From the NCBI GenBank assembly GCA_013288685.1, contig JABDBM010000004.1, positions 1-64,000 of the forward strand: a stretch of 64,000 nt of DNA, written 5' to 3'. Source of the stretch: Bacteroidota bacterium (GTDB lineage Bacteria > Bacteroidota > Bacteroidia > Sphingobacteriales > Sphingobacteriaceae). The notes under the pieces are model-generated. The model saw only the letters and a program-made list of their open reading frames with translations. It did no database searches and was not told where the DNA came from. This document shows, in pieces, positions 9,886 through 19,052 of this stretch. Position 1 is the stretch's first letter. Each line of letters begins with the position of its first letter. Position numbers and translations under genes: made by a program.

Positions 9886-10947
9886 TTAACATGCAAACAA
9901 GCTGATCACATTTTTTGCAATTTGCTGGGCGGGGCACATCAATACCGGGTCATGGCCGCGTTTGGTGTCTTTTAGTACAGTTAAAATTTCGGCACTCATT
10001 TCCTCTTTATTTTTCACCACATGATGATGCCTGAAGTTTTTAGTCATAGGTTTACAAAACGACACTACATGCGCCCCTGCATATAAGGCCTCTGATAATA
10101 CCGCGCCAAATCCTTCGTAATTTGATGGGTGCAAAAATATTTTCGTCCGCTGCATCAGTGCCAGCACCTCCTGATGGGGAAGTTCTCCTGCAAACGTTAG
10201 GTTATTTTCCAATTTATAGTTGGCGACCCTAATTTTCAGATGTTCCAATTCAGGCCCTTTTCCGCAGATTACCGCTTTTATATCAGGCAAAAAATTCTTT
10301 ACAAAAAACAAAGCATCTATAAAAACATCATATTGCTTCAATGGAATCAGCGAACCCGCGCCCAAAATATCGATATCCCTTTTTAATGGCGCCTCTCCAA
10401 ATAAGCCGGTATCAATGCCCACCGGCACAACATGCAGCGGTGCGATGCCATAATTCTTTTTAATTTCCTTCGCCAAAAAATCCGAAAGGGCAATTAACGA
10501 ATCGCCACGGGGTTTTATCCATCTAAAATACTTATTACCACTTTTGGCATCCTGCCCCAGCAACCAACTATAATGACATAGATTATTTAACCGACCGAAA
10601 TAATTACCAATAAAGGCGCATTCGCCAAACCAAAAACTTAGTAAGCCCAGCAATTGGTTTTCCTTATTTAGCTTTCGTAAAATAAACCATGCTTTTACCC
10701 ATGTAAACAGCCTGAATAACCTCCCGCGTTCCTTCCCGCCAATAGCAATAACTTTTACTCCGTACCAATCATATTCAGCAGCAAAAAACGGGTACTGAAA
10801 CGTCAAAACGATAACGTTAAGACCAGGACACACCTCTTTAAGCGCCTTCACAAATATTTGCTGCGGAGGCATGCAAGCCGTGTCGGCCTCGTTTGCAGGG
10901 AAGCCGGGACTAAGAATAACCAACGTTTCGGGCTTATTCTCCATCAA
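9886..10947 (-). CDS. glycosyltransferase family 4-like
   Basis: 353 aa; LGAGSLIPLKQYDVFIDAL, HPSNYEGFGAVLSEALYAGAHVV. Confidence 0.88.
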   Translation of the reverse strand: MMENKPETLVILSPGFPANEADTACMPPQQIFVKALKEVCPGLNVIVLTFQYPFFAAEYDWYGVKVIAIGGKERGRLFRLFTWVKAWFILRKLNKENQLLGLLSFWFGECAFIGNYFGRLNNLCHYSWLLGQDAKSGNKYFRWIKPRGDSLIALSDFLAKEIKKNYGIAPLHVVPVGIDTGLFGEAPLKRDIDILGAGSLIPLKQYDVFIDALFFVKNFLPDIKAVICGKGPELEHLKIRVANYKLENNLTFAGELPHQEVLALMQRTKIFLHPSNYEGFGAVLSEALYAGAHVVSFCKPMTKNFRHHHVVKNKEEMSAEILTVLKDTKRGHDPVLMCPAQQIAKNVISLFAC

Positions 10948-12598
10948 GCGCTATTATTTTATTGCAAAAACTTAAACTTTGTTTATTATGGGTAATAAAT
11001 AATATCATTTTGCCCAGGGAAGCAAGCGTTTGCAGCTGTTTAAGTATACTTTGCTCGGCCTGGTCATCCATTTCGCTAAAGGGCTCATCCAAAATCAACA
11101 AGTCGAAATCATGATATAGCGCACGCGCCAGCATGATCCTTTGCCTCTGGCCGCCACTTATATTTTTACCGTTTTCTCTTATTATCTTTTCCAAACCTTC
11201 GGGATATTTATCCAAAAACTCATCAATTCCACAAATAGCCATCACCTCCTCAATTTTCTCCCTGTTATAATCATCATCACTCAACGTTATGTTTTTCAGA
11301 ATAGAGTCGTGTATAAAAAAAGGCTGTTGCTTAACATACGATATTTTACTCAGGTACGATTGCCGTTCTATAGCGGATATTTTTTTATCATCAAAACAGA
11401 TAGTACCGCTGTCCGATTCCAAAAAACCAAGTAAAAGATTGATGATAGTTGTTTTCCCTTTGCCTGAATTCCCCGAGATTCCGGCAAAATCACCTGGCGA
11501 TAACTGAAAACTAAGCCCGTTTAAAATTCGATGATCTTTATAACGAAAATCAACTTGGTGGAAACTAACGGAGGTTATAGTGGCTTTGGCCGGTTTAGTA
11601 ATCGAGTGAGTTTTATTAGCCTCCATGAGGTCACTTACAGTAAACTGGTAAGTCTTCATCTGCCCGGTGCTGTTTAGTATTTTTACTATACCCGGAATAA
11701 TTTTATACGACGCAGCCATGAAAACACCAATGGTTAACAAATCTATAGCTGGTCCGTTTGCCGACCATTTGTTAATAGCCACCAATATAAAAAAGCCCAA
11801 AATAGCAAAGACTTCTATCAGCCGCGAAGGCAGGCTTTGCAAAGTTTGCTGTGCAGCAATATTCTCATTTAACTGTTGCTGATAGTTGTGATAACGGTTG
11901 GCAAAAAAATCGTTTCGTTCGTAAATATTGCTCTCTACGTAACCGGCCAGCGACTCCTGTAAGTGCTGGATAGTTTTTTCGTTCGCTCTTTTAGTATGGA
12001 TTCGTACTTCCTTCAATTTTTTACGGATAAACCAACCCAACAGCACAACAGGTGGTAATAGTAAAAGCAATAACAGCAGGAAAAGCGTAGGATGATAAAA
12101 AAGGATAGCACACGTGGTAAAAAATATCAGGATAATTTGCGAAACGACCTGCTGAAAATTGGTGAGGATATAGTGGCAAAATTCAATGGGCTGCTGGCTA
12201 ATCCTCCTGATCTGCACAGCCGAATCAATACTTACAAACCGGGTGTACTCATCGTTTAAATAACGTAGGATATTCCTTTTCGATAACCTTGAAGCCACTC
12301 CGTAAAAAAAATGGTGCTGTGATTTTAAACCCATAAAACCAAACCAGTTTTTGACGCTAAACAGAAGCAGGAACACCCCGATAAGCATTAACGAGTTTTG
12401 GTTTAAGAAAGCAACAGGGACGAATGAAATTTTTGGCGGCACCGTATTTTTTGTATAAAAATTTATCACAACCAATAGCACTCCTAAAAAAGCAATATCC
12501 AATATGCCTATAAGCAAATCGAAAACGATAAGCTTATACAGCTTTACCTTTTCGGCTCTATTCAAAATGTTTAAAATACCCGGTATAATTTGCTTCAA
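10934..12598 (-). CDS. ABC exporter, fused permease/ATP-binding protein
   Basis: 554 aa; TM N-terminus, Walker A GNSGKGKTT, signature ISGGQRQR, Walker B LLILDEP. Confidence 0.92.
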   Translation of the reverse strand: MKQIIPGILNILNRAEKVKLYKLIVFDLLIGILDIAFLGVLLVVINFYTKNTVPPKISFVPVAFLNQNSLMLIGVFLLLFSVKNWFGFMGLKSQHHFFYGVASRLSKRNILRYLNDEYTRFVSIDSAVQIRRISQQPIEFCHYILTNFQQVVSQIILIFFTTCAILFYHPTLFLLLLLLLLPPVVLLGWFIRKKLKEVRIHTKRANEKTIQHLQESLAGYVESNIYERNDFFANRYHNYQQQLNENIAAQQTLQSLPSRLIEVFAILGFFILVAINKWSANGPAIDLLTIGVFMAASYKIIPGIVKILNSTGQMKTYQFTVSDLMEANKTHSITKPAKATITSVSFHQVDFRYKDHRILNGLSFQLSPGDFAGISGNSGKGKTTIINLLLGFLESDSGTICFDDKKISAIERQSYLSKISYVKQQPFFIHDSILKNITLSDDDYNREKIEEVMAICGIDEFLDKYPEGLEKIIRENGKNISGGQRQRIMLARALYHDFDLLILDEPFSEMDDQAEQSILKQLQTLASLGKMILFITHNKQSLSFCNKIIALDGE

Positions 12599-12743
12599 GG
12601 TGTGGCTTGTAAAAGGGATGTAGCCCGTTCCGGACTATAAAATATCTTTTTTACAAAATACGCAGGAAGTATTGATGCGGTTGCCTGATAGGAATATTAT
12701 TAAAAATAATATTTGCGGGGAGGAATGACTCTCCCAGCGATAT

Positions 12744-12866
12744 CATTTCGAACGCAGTGAGAAAACTTTACAAACAAGTAACGCTGATATGCGTAGTCAC
12801 AGTGCATAGCGGCCATACATAGTTCGCAACGTATGGCGCTAAAGTTTTCTCACTGCGTTCGAAATG
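12744..12866. repeat. perfect 27-bp inverted repeat CATTTCGAACGCAGTGAGAAAACTTTA / TAAAGTTTTCTCACTGCGTTCGAAATG
   Basis: Arms 12744-12770 and 12840-12866. Confidence 0.95.
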
Positions 12867-12895
12867 ACATTGGGGTATTGGCGGCGTGGAAATCT

Positions 12896-14188
12896 CTAAA
12901 AATATATCGAAAACTCCGTCTGCTTTTCCGCAACCGTTTTCAACGAAAACTCAAATCCGTGGTTTACCAATATTTCGCGTACCAGGGTTAAGCCTATCCC
13001 CTGGCCATCTTTTTTGGTACTAAAAAACGGAGAAAAGAGATTAGCGGCTAATTCGGCGCTAATGCCGGCGCCGGTATCTGTTATAATAAGGGTTTTATTG
13101 GTAGTTGTAAACCGGATGTGGCCCTGCGCCCCTATCGCCTCAATGGCATTCTTAACAATATTAATCAATACCTGCTCCAATTGCTGCTCATCGGCCATGA
13201 CAATTAATTGTTCCCCAACCAGGTTAAATTCAAATTCAATTTCATTTTCTTGCGCCCTGATGCTCATTAGTTTCGACACTGAATCGATCAATTGATGCAG
13301 GTTAACCGGGCGTTTATTGGCGGCGGGCAATTTTACCAGATCGGCAAAATTGCGCATAAAAAGGTTCAGATTTTGGTTACGATCAACAGCAACCTGCAGG
13401 GCGTCTTTTAAATCATTAAACCTATGACTTTCCCAAAGATTGTCGTTTTTTAATGCCGATTGCATAATGGAATTTACAGGCCCCACCGTATTGTTAACCT
13501 CGTGCGCCATCATGCGGATCACCTTGCCATACACATTTTTTTCGGCCGCCACTATTTCGGCAGTTAAATCTTCTATCATGATAAAATGACGGGAAAAACC
13601 CCTGTCGATAAAATGCGATTTTTGCAACAGGAAGGTGTTTACACCGTCAACTTTAACGGTGGCAGTTTGGCCCGATTGTAATCGTTTGATATAGTCAAAA
13701 AGCGGATGCGGATGCTTATCAACAGGATAACCGATCAGCTCATTGGCTTCCATTCCTAAAATCTGTAAAGCCCTGGGATTTATTTGCTGAATATGATCGT
13801 CAAAATCCAATATCACAATGCCGGTTGGCGATGTAAATATCAGCTTCTCCAAAAAAAAATGTTGTTGTTCCCGCCGTGTGCGTTCAATACGTAACTCGTC
13901 CATCATTTGGTTGTACACATCAATCAAGTGGTCCATTTCGTGCTTGCCGGTGGATACGAATTTGACGTTAAAATCCCTGTCCTTAATGGCTTCCACACCC
14001 TGCATCAACGTTTTTAACGGTTGTAACAGTTGAACATACAATTGCCAGGCAATAACAATGGAGATGATAACAAATACCTCCGAAACAATAAAAAAGATAT
14101 TATTAACCCGGAAGATGTAATAGCTAAGCACCAGGGTAACCAGATGTACTATTACTACAAATAAAACATACTTAGTCCTCAGCTTCAT
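12896..14188 (-). CDS. sensor histidine kinase (HAMP-PAS-HisKA-HATPase, NtrY-like)
   Basis: 430 aa; MAHEVNNTVGPV H-box, NIVKNAIEA N-box, DTGAGI, GQGIGLTLVREI; overlaps response regulator gene. Confidence 0.92.
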   Translation of the reverse strand: MKLRTKYVLFVVIVHLVTLVLSYYIFRVNNIFFIVSEVFVIISIVIAWQLYVQLLQPLKTLMQGVEAIKDRDFNVKFVSTGKHEMDHLIDVYNQMMDELRIERTRREQQHFFLEKLIFTSPTGIVILDFDDHIQQINPRALQILGMEANELIGYPVDKHPHPLFDYIKRLQSGQTATVKVDGVNTFLLQKSHFIDRGFSRHFIMIEDLTAEIVAAEKNVYGKVIRMMAHEVNNTVGPVNSIMQSALKNDNLWESHRFNDLKDALQVAVDRNQNLNLFMRNFADLVKLPAANKRPVNLHQLIDSVSKLMSIRAQENEIEFEFNLVGEQLIVMADEQQLEQVLINIVKNAIEAIGAQGHIRFTTTNKTLIITDTGAGISAELAANLFSPFFSTKKDGQGIGLTLVREILVNHGFEFSLKTVAEKQTEFSIYF

Positions 14189-15545
14189 CGTAAGGAATTT
14201 GGTATTTATCCAGTCTGCGGTATAAAGCGCTGCGGGTTAGTCCCAGCGAAGCCGACGCCTTTGATATTTTGTTTTTATGGTATTCCATCGCCCGCTTTAT
14301 CATTTCTACTTCTACCTCCTCCAAAGTTAAAGTGCCAATGCCCGGCAATTGCATATTTCCCTTTTTAACAGGCGATAGTTCGAGTTGTGATCGAAAATCG
14401 TCTATATCCAACTCATCCCTTTTGCTCACCAATATAGTGCGTTCCACCAGGTTTTTTAACTGGCGGATATTACCTGGCAGCGGCAATTGTTGCAGCCATT
14501 TCATGGCGCTATTGGTTACCGATAAGGCCGGACGATTATATATTTCCTTTAAGTTACTGATAAAAAAATTTACCAGCAGCGGGATATCCTTTGGTCTATC
14601 GCGTAAAGCAGGCAAATAAACAGTAATCAAGTTGATGCGGTATAGCAAGTCCTCCCTAAAAGTAGTCCTGCTTACCATTTCGTTCAGGTTTTTGTTGGTG
14701 GCGCAAACTATCCTCACGTCAACCGATTTAGAGCGGCTATTCCCAAGCACTTCGTAGGTTCTGTCCTGCAACACACGTAATAACTTTACCTGGCTGCCGG
14801 CATCCAAATCGCCAATTTCATCCAGAAAGATAGTACCTTTATTAGCCATTTCAAACCGGCCAATCCTATCGAACCGTGCATCGGTAAAAGCCCCGCGCAC
14901 ATGCCCAAACATTTCACTCTCAAACAACGAGGTCGAAATCCCGCCAAGGTTTACCTTAATAAATGGCTTATTTCGCCGAAGGCTGTTTTGGTGGATAGCT
15001 TCCGCGATGAGCTCCTTACCCGTGCCACTTTCGCCCATTACCAATATAGAAGCATCGGTACCGGCTACGCGACCGATGGTTTCTAAAATATTCAGCATCT
15101 GCGGGTCCTCGCCAATAATGTGCTGAAAATTATAAGCTTTATCTAACTGCTTGCGGGTATGGTGTTCTGTTTTTTTCTCCTGTAAATCCAGTAGTGTTTT
15201 CACCGATTGCAGTAAATGATCGTTACTCCAGGGTTTGTTTATAAAGTCATTTGCTCCGGCTTTCATCCCGCGCACGGCCAGTTCAATACTTGCCCAACCG
15301 GTAATTAATATCACCGGTATGGCAGCATTTATTTTTTTGATATTATCCAAAAGCTCCATACCTTCTTTTCCAGAAGTATCGTTGGAGAAATTAAGATCGA
15401 GTATAATGAGTTCGGGACTATTTTTTTTGATGCTCTTCAGCGCCTCGGCCGGGCCACTGCATGCAGAAACTTCATAACCCTCGTCTTTTAACAACAAGAG
15501 TAATGAAGTTCGTACCGCAATATCATCGTCGATGATTAGTATCAT
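14172..15545 (-). CDS. sigma-54-dependent response regulator (REC-AAA+-Fis HTH)
   Basis: 457 aa; REC domain, GESGTGKELIAEAIH Walker A, GAFTDA loop, FLDEIGDL Walker B, C-terminal Fis-like HTH. Confidence 0.95.
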   Translation of the reverse strand: MILIIDDDIAVRTSLLLLLKDEGYEVSACSGPAEALKSIKKNSPELIILDLNFSNDTSGKEGMELLDNIKKINAAIPVILITGWASIELAVRGMKAGANDFINKPWSNDHLLQSVKTLLDLQEKKTEHHTRKQLDKAYNFQHIIGEDPQMLNILETIGRVAGTDASILVMGESGTGKELIAEAIHQNSLRRNKPFIKVNLGGISTSLFESEMFGHVRGAFTDARFDRIGRFEMANKGTIFLDEIGDLDAGSQVKLLRVLQDRTYEVLGNSRSKSVDVRIVCATNKNLNEMVSRTTFREDLLYRINLITVYLPALRDRPKDIPLLVNFFISNLKEIYNRPALSVTNSAMKWLQQLPLPGNIRQLKNLVERTILVSKRDELDIDDFRSQLELSPVKKGNMQLPGIGTLTLEEVEVEMIKRAMEYHKNKISKASASLGLTRSALYRRLDKYQIPYDEAED

Positions 15546-15564
15546 ATATGCAATAATAAAAAAA

Positions 15565-15821
15565 TGAACCGGGATTAAACGGATTAAGGGGATTTCAGGA
15601 GTTTTGGATCACAGATTTTAAAATGATTTTACTGATTACGCTGATTAAAGAACATAAATCTTGGATTCATTTTTTATTAATCTGTGTAATCAGTAAAATC
15701 TGTGATTCAAAAATTTCCTCATCCATAAATCCCTAAAATCTGTTTAATCCCGGTCCAGACAAATCCGATAAATCCTTAAAATCCGTGTAATCCCGGTCAA
15801 AATCCCCTTAATCCCGGTTCA
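15565..15821. repeat. nested inverted repeats of the ATCTGTG/AATCCCGGT word families
   Basis: Outer arms TGAACCGGGATTAAACGGATTAAGGGGATTT / AAAATCCCCTTAATCCCGGTTCA; inner GATCACAGATTTTA...ACTGATTACGCTGATTAAA / TTATTAATCTGTGTAATCAGTAAAATCTGTGATT. Confidence 0.85.
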
Positions 15822-15823
15822 GG

Positions 15824-17008
15824 TTATTCCTCATGCAAAGCCACCGCAGGATATATAGCCGCAGCCTGCCTTCCCGGGTACAACGAGCAAATAAACACCA
15901 GTAAATAAATAAATATTAACGATAACACCAACGCTATAATGTAAATACTTGCTTGTAAATCAAACACATTAAGCAATGGAAACTGCACCGCAAAGAATGA
16001 ACCTATGATTAGTGCGAGCGTAGCCAAAATCATCGATTCGGCAATTAATTGCGACGATACCGATTTGCCAGTTGCGCCAACAGCCCGGCGCAGGCCAATT
16101 TCGCCACGGCGTTTATTGATATTGTACCATAACACACCAAATAAGCCCAACGCTACATTGATTACCAGGAAACAGCCCACTATAGAAAGCACAATCATCG
16201 GCACCACGGCAAATAAATTGGTGTTTGTGCGTTTATTGACGAGGTGGTCAATCTCAATGTCGGAATTTTTCATGTAATTGGCCATGGTTTTATATAAACG
16301 GCCCTCAAATGCAGCATCGGCATCGGGTGTAACCTGCACCATAACTTTACCCAGCCAGCGAAATGCACTGGTATCGGCCCGGTAATATACACCCGGCCCG
16401 GCGGCAACATAATCACCACCTGCTTTAATGCTTTGCACCACGCCAATCACCTTCCTCAGGTTTTTACCGTCGTTGTCGCCTACCATTTTACCAATGGCTT
16501 CACCGGTGCCAAACATTTTCTCCTTCAGGTCACTGTTAATTACAATTTCCTTGTCCTTCAATACGATATCGTCTTTAGTGTACCAACGGCCGCTCAGTAA
16601 CTGCATGGTCATAGTGGGCATGTAGCTGTCCTCAACTGTGTATTGATTAACATTATCTACCTTTAAACCTTTGTAACTCTCCCCTCCCGACCACCGGTTT
16701 TGATAAAATGGCACGTTGTCGCTGCAAAAGCTTATATTTTTTACCTGCGGCATTGACTTTATAGCCTGCCTTAAATTTTCATAAAATGTAACCAGCGAAT
16801 CGGTGTTTTTTGTATTGTAAGCGTTATTGTAGCTAACCGTCCACACGTTTTCGTATTCAAAGCCCATCGGCTTTTTATAATTGTTATAATAGTAAACCAG
16901 CAGTGTAAACACCGCAAATATGACCATGAACGAAACCAATATTTCGGTCATCAATAAAAAGTTTTGTTTCTTTTTATTCCATATCAGTTTAAATAAATGC
17001 TTTATCAT
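15824..17008 (-). CDS. ABC transporter permease (MacB/FtsX-like)
   Basis: 394 aa; TM, periplasmic MacB-like core, RRGEIGLRRAVGATGKSV. Confidence 0.9.
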   Translation of the reverse strand: MIKHLFKLIWNKKKQNFLLMTEILVSFMVIFAVFTLLVYYYNNYKKPMGFEYENVWTVSYNNAYNTKNTDSLVTFYENLRQAIKSMPQVKNISFCSDNVPFYQNRWSGGESYKGLKVDNVNQYTVEDSYMPTMTMQLLSGRWYTKDDIVLKDKEIVINSDLKEKMFGTGEAIGKMVGDNDGKNLRKVIGVVQSIKAGGDYVAAGPGVYYRADTSAFRWLGKVMVQVTPDADAAFEGRLYKTMANYMKNSDIEIDHLVNKRTNTNLFAVVPMIVLSIVGCFLVINVALGLFGVLWYNINKRRGEIGLRRAVGATGKSVSSQLIAESMILATLALIIGSFFAVQFPLLNVFDLQASIYIIALVLSLIFIYLLVFICSLYPGRQAAAIYPAVALHEE

Positions 17009-17034
17009 AATATTTTTTATTTTAAATGATTGAA

Positions 17035-18264
17035 TTATTGAGCCTTCAAGGCCGTTACCACATTTAGTTTAGACATTCGCCAGGCAGGGTATACGCCCGA
17101 TAGCGCACCAAAAATTAAGCATACCAATAAGCCTATGCCTAATACCGTAAAGTTTATACCCAATTCGAGATTAGGTATAAAACTGGCGCTATTAATTAAC
17201 TGGATTGCGATAAACGAAAGCACTAACCCAATGATACCACCCAACAGCGTTAAAATGATATTTTCCACTATAAACTGGTAAACCAATGTTTTTGAAGAAG
17301 CGCCAAATGCTTTGCGAACCCCAATTTCAGACGAACGTTCCATAATCCTGGTAATGTTAATGTTTACCAGGTTAAGTGTCGGCAACGACATAAAGATGAA
17401 TACAAAAACGCCGATTACGGTAAGCACCAGCACAACGCCATTCTGACTTTCGTTACCTGTATCAACATAACTGGCTACGTATGAATTGGCATGGCTGTAT
17501 AGATGATCGAACTGCTTTTTATCTTCCACCGGTATCCGCGAAACAATCTGGTCGTATTCCGCCTTCATTTTGGGCACATCGGCAGTAGTTGCTCCCAATA
17601 ATATTGCGTTGAAACCGCCCATGTAACTTTTGCTCTTATAGTCGGTTTTCGATACTGTGTACGGCAGGTATATTTGGCTATAAGTCATATAGCTGGTTAT
17701 AGGAATATCTTTTACTACCCCAATTACCCGGTATTTAACGTTGTCAGCCTCAATAAACTTGCCGGTTACCGAGGGTACATCTCCAAAATATTCCTTCTTC
17801 ATATCTTCGGATATCACAGCCACCCGTTCGGCGTTCGCTACCTGTTGCCGATTAAAGGGCTTGCCCTCTAAAAAATCATATTCCAGCACATCCCAATAAT
17901 TGGCGTCGGTGTATTTATAGTCAACCGCTATTTTTTTATTGTTGATATAAGTATTTGTGCCGTTAAAGCCCGAGAATATGGTCATCTTTTGAGGCGTTTT
18001 CATCCCACCGGCAAAATGGCTAAGGAAATAATAAGAAGGCGAACTTGAGTTCATACTTTGTTTTCCTCTTTGCTCCAGCCGGTTAATGTAAAGAGAGCGG
18101 TCACGTTTTTTATCGGGATAATTGTCGCCTACAACCTTATCAATAAATGAAGTTAAAACTAACAATATAGTCAGCGTAAAGCTGATGCCAAACAAGCTGA
18201 TAAAAGTGAAAAACTTTCTTCGGCGTAAAACCGCTATGGCTATTTTAAAATAATTTTTAAGCAT
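17035..18264 (-). CDS. ABC transporter permease (MacB/FtsX-like)
   Basis: 409 aa; ERSSEIGVRKAFGASSKTLVYQF. Confidence 0.9.
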   Translation of the reverse strand: MLKNYFKIAIAVLRRRKFFTFISLFGISFTLTILLVLTSFIDKVVGDNYPDKKRDRSLYINRLEQRGKQSMNSSSPSYYFLSHFAGGMKTPQKMTIFSGFNGTNTYINNKKIAVDYKYTDANYWDVLEYDFLEGKPFNRQQVANAERVAVISEDMKKEYFGDVPSVTGKFIEADNVKYRVIGVVKDIPITSYMTYSQIYLPYTVSKTDYKSKSYMGGFNAILLGATTADVPKMKAEYDQIVSRIPVEDKKQFDHLYSHANSYVASYVDTGNESQNGVVLVLTVIGVFVFIFMSLPTLNLVNINITRIMERSSEIGVRKAFGASSKTLVYQFIVENIILTLLGGIIGLVLSFIAIQLINSASFIPNLELGINFTVLGIGLLVCLIFGALSGVYPAWRMSKLNVVTALKAQ

Positions 18265-18288
18265 GATCTTAATTTTTATCGGATTAAA

Positions 18289-18954
18289 TTATTGAACCTG
18301 CGAACCATCAAATAAGCGTACCAAACGGTGAGTTTTATGGGCCATATTTTCATCGTGCGTAACCATTACTATAGTGGTGCCATCGTTTTGGTTAAGCTTC
18401 ATCAGTATATCCATTATTTCGTTACCCATGGCGCTGTCCAGGTTACCGGTAGGCTCATCCGCAAGTATAATTTCGGGACGGCCAACTATAGCCCTGGCAA
18501 TGGCCACGCGCTGTTTTTGCCCGCCCGATAGCTGGTTGGGAAAGTGTTTTAGCCTGTTGGCTAAGCCTACTTTTTCCAATGCTTCGGTCGCTAACATTTT
18601 CCGCTCTTTGGCACTGCTCGAACGGTATAGCAGCGGCAACTCCACATTATCCAGCACCTGCAAATCGTTAATCAGGTGATAGCTTTGAAAAATAAAGCCA
18701 AGCTTTTTATTCCTGAATTGCGCCAGCTGCTGATCGTTGAGTTTGTCTGTGGTTTGACTGTCGATCTGAATATTGCCTTTTGACGGCGCATCAAGCAGGC
18801 CCATAATATTCAGTAAAGTACTTTTGCCGCAGCCCGACGGACCCATGATGGATAAAAATTCGCCCTTGGCTACATCAAGGCTGATGCTGTTGAGCGCCAA
18901 AGTTTCTACTGTGTTGGTGCGATAAACTTTTTCTATGTTTTGTAAACGTATCAT
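18289..18954 (-). CDS. ABC transporter ATP-binding protein (MacB/LolD-like)
   Basis: ORF to 18999, likely start MIRLQN at 18954; [37 protein letters not shown]. Confidence 0.93.
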   Translation of the reverse strand: MIRLQNIEKVYRTNTVETLALNSISLDVAKGEFLSIMGPSGCGKSTLLNIMGLLDAPSKGNIQIDSQTTDKLNDQQLAQFRNKKLGFIFQSYHLINDLQVLDNVELPLLYRSSSAKERKMLATEALEKVGLANRLKHFPNQLSGGQKQRVAIARAIVGRPEIILADEPTGNLDSAMGNEIMDILMKLNQNDGTTIVMVTHDENMAHKTHRLVRLFDGSQVQ

Positions 18955-19052
18955 AATATTTAATTTTTGTTTTTGTGATTCTATGTTGTTAATGATCAAT
19001 TAATGTTATTTTGGGTATCAGCTTTTGCCTTTCTGCTACCAGCCTTTCACCT

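Noticed and set aside
12600-12895. Insertion sequence at the perfect inverted repeat
   Set aside because: No transposase ORF between the arms and only about 120 bp total; at most a non-autonomous element.
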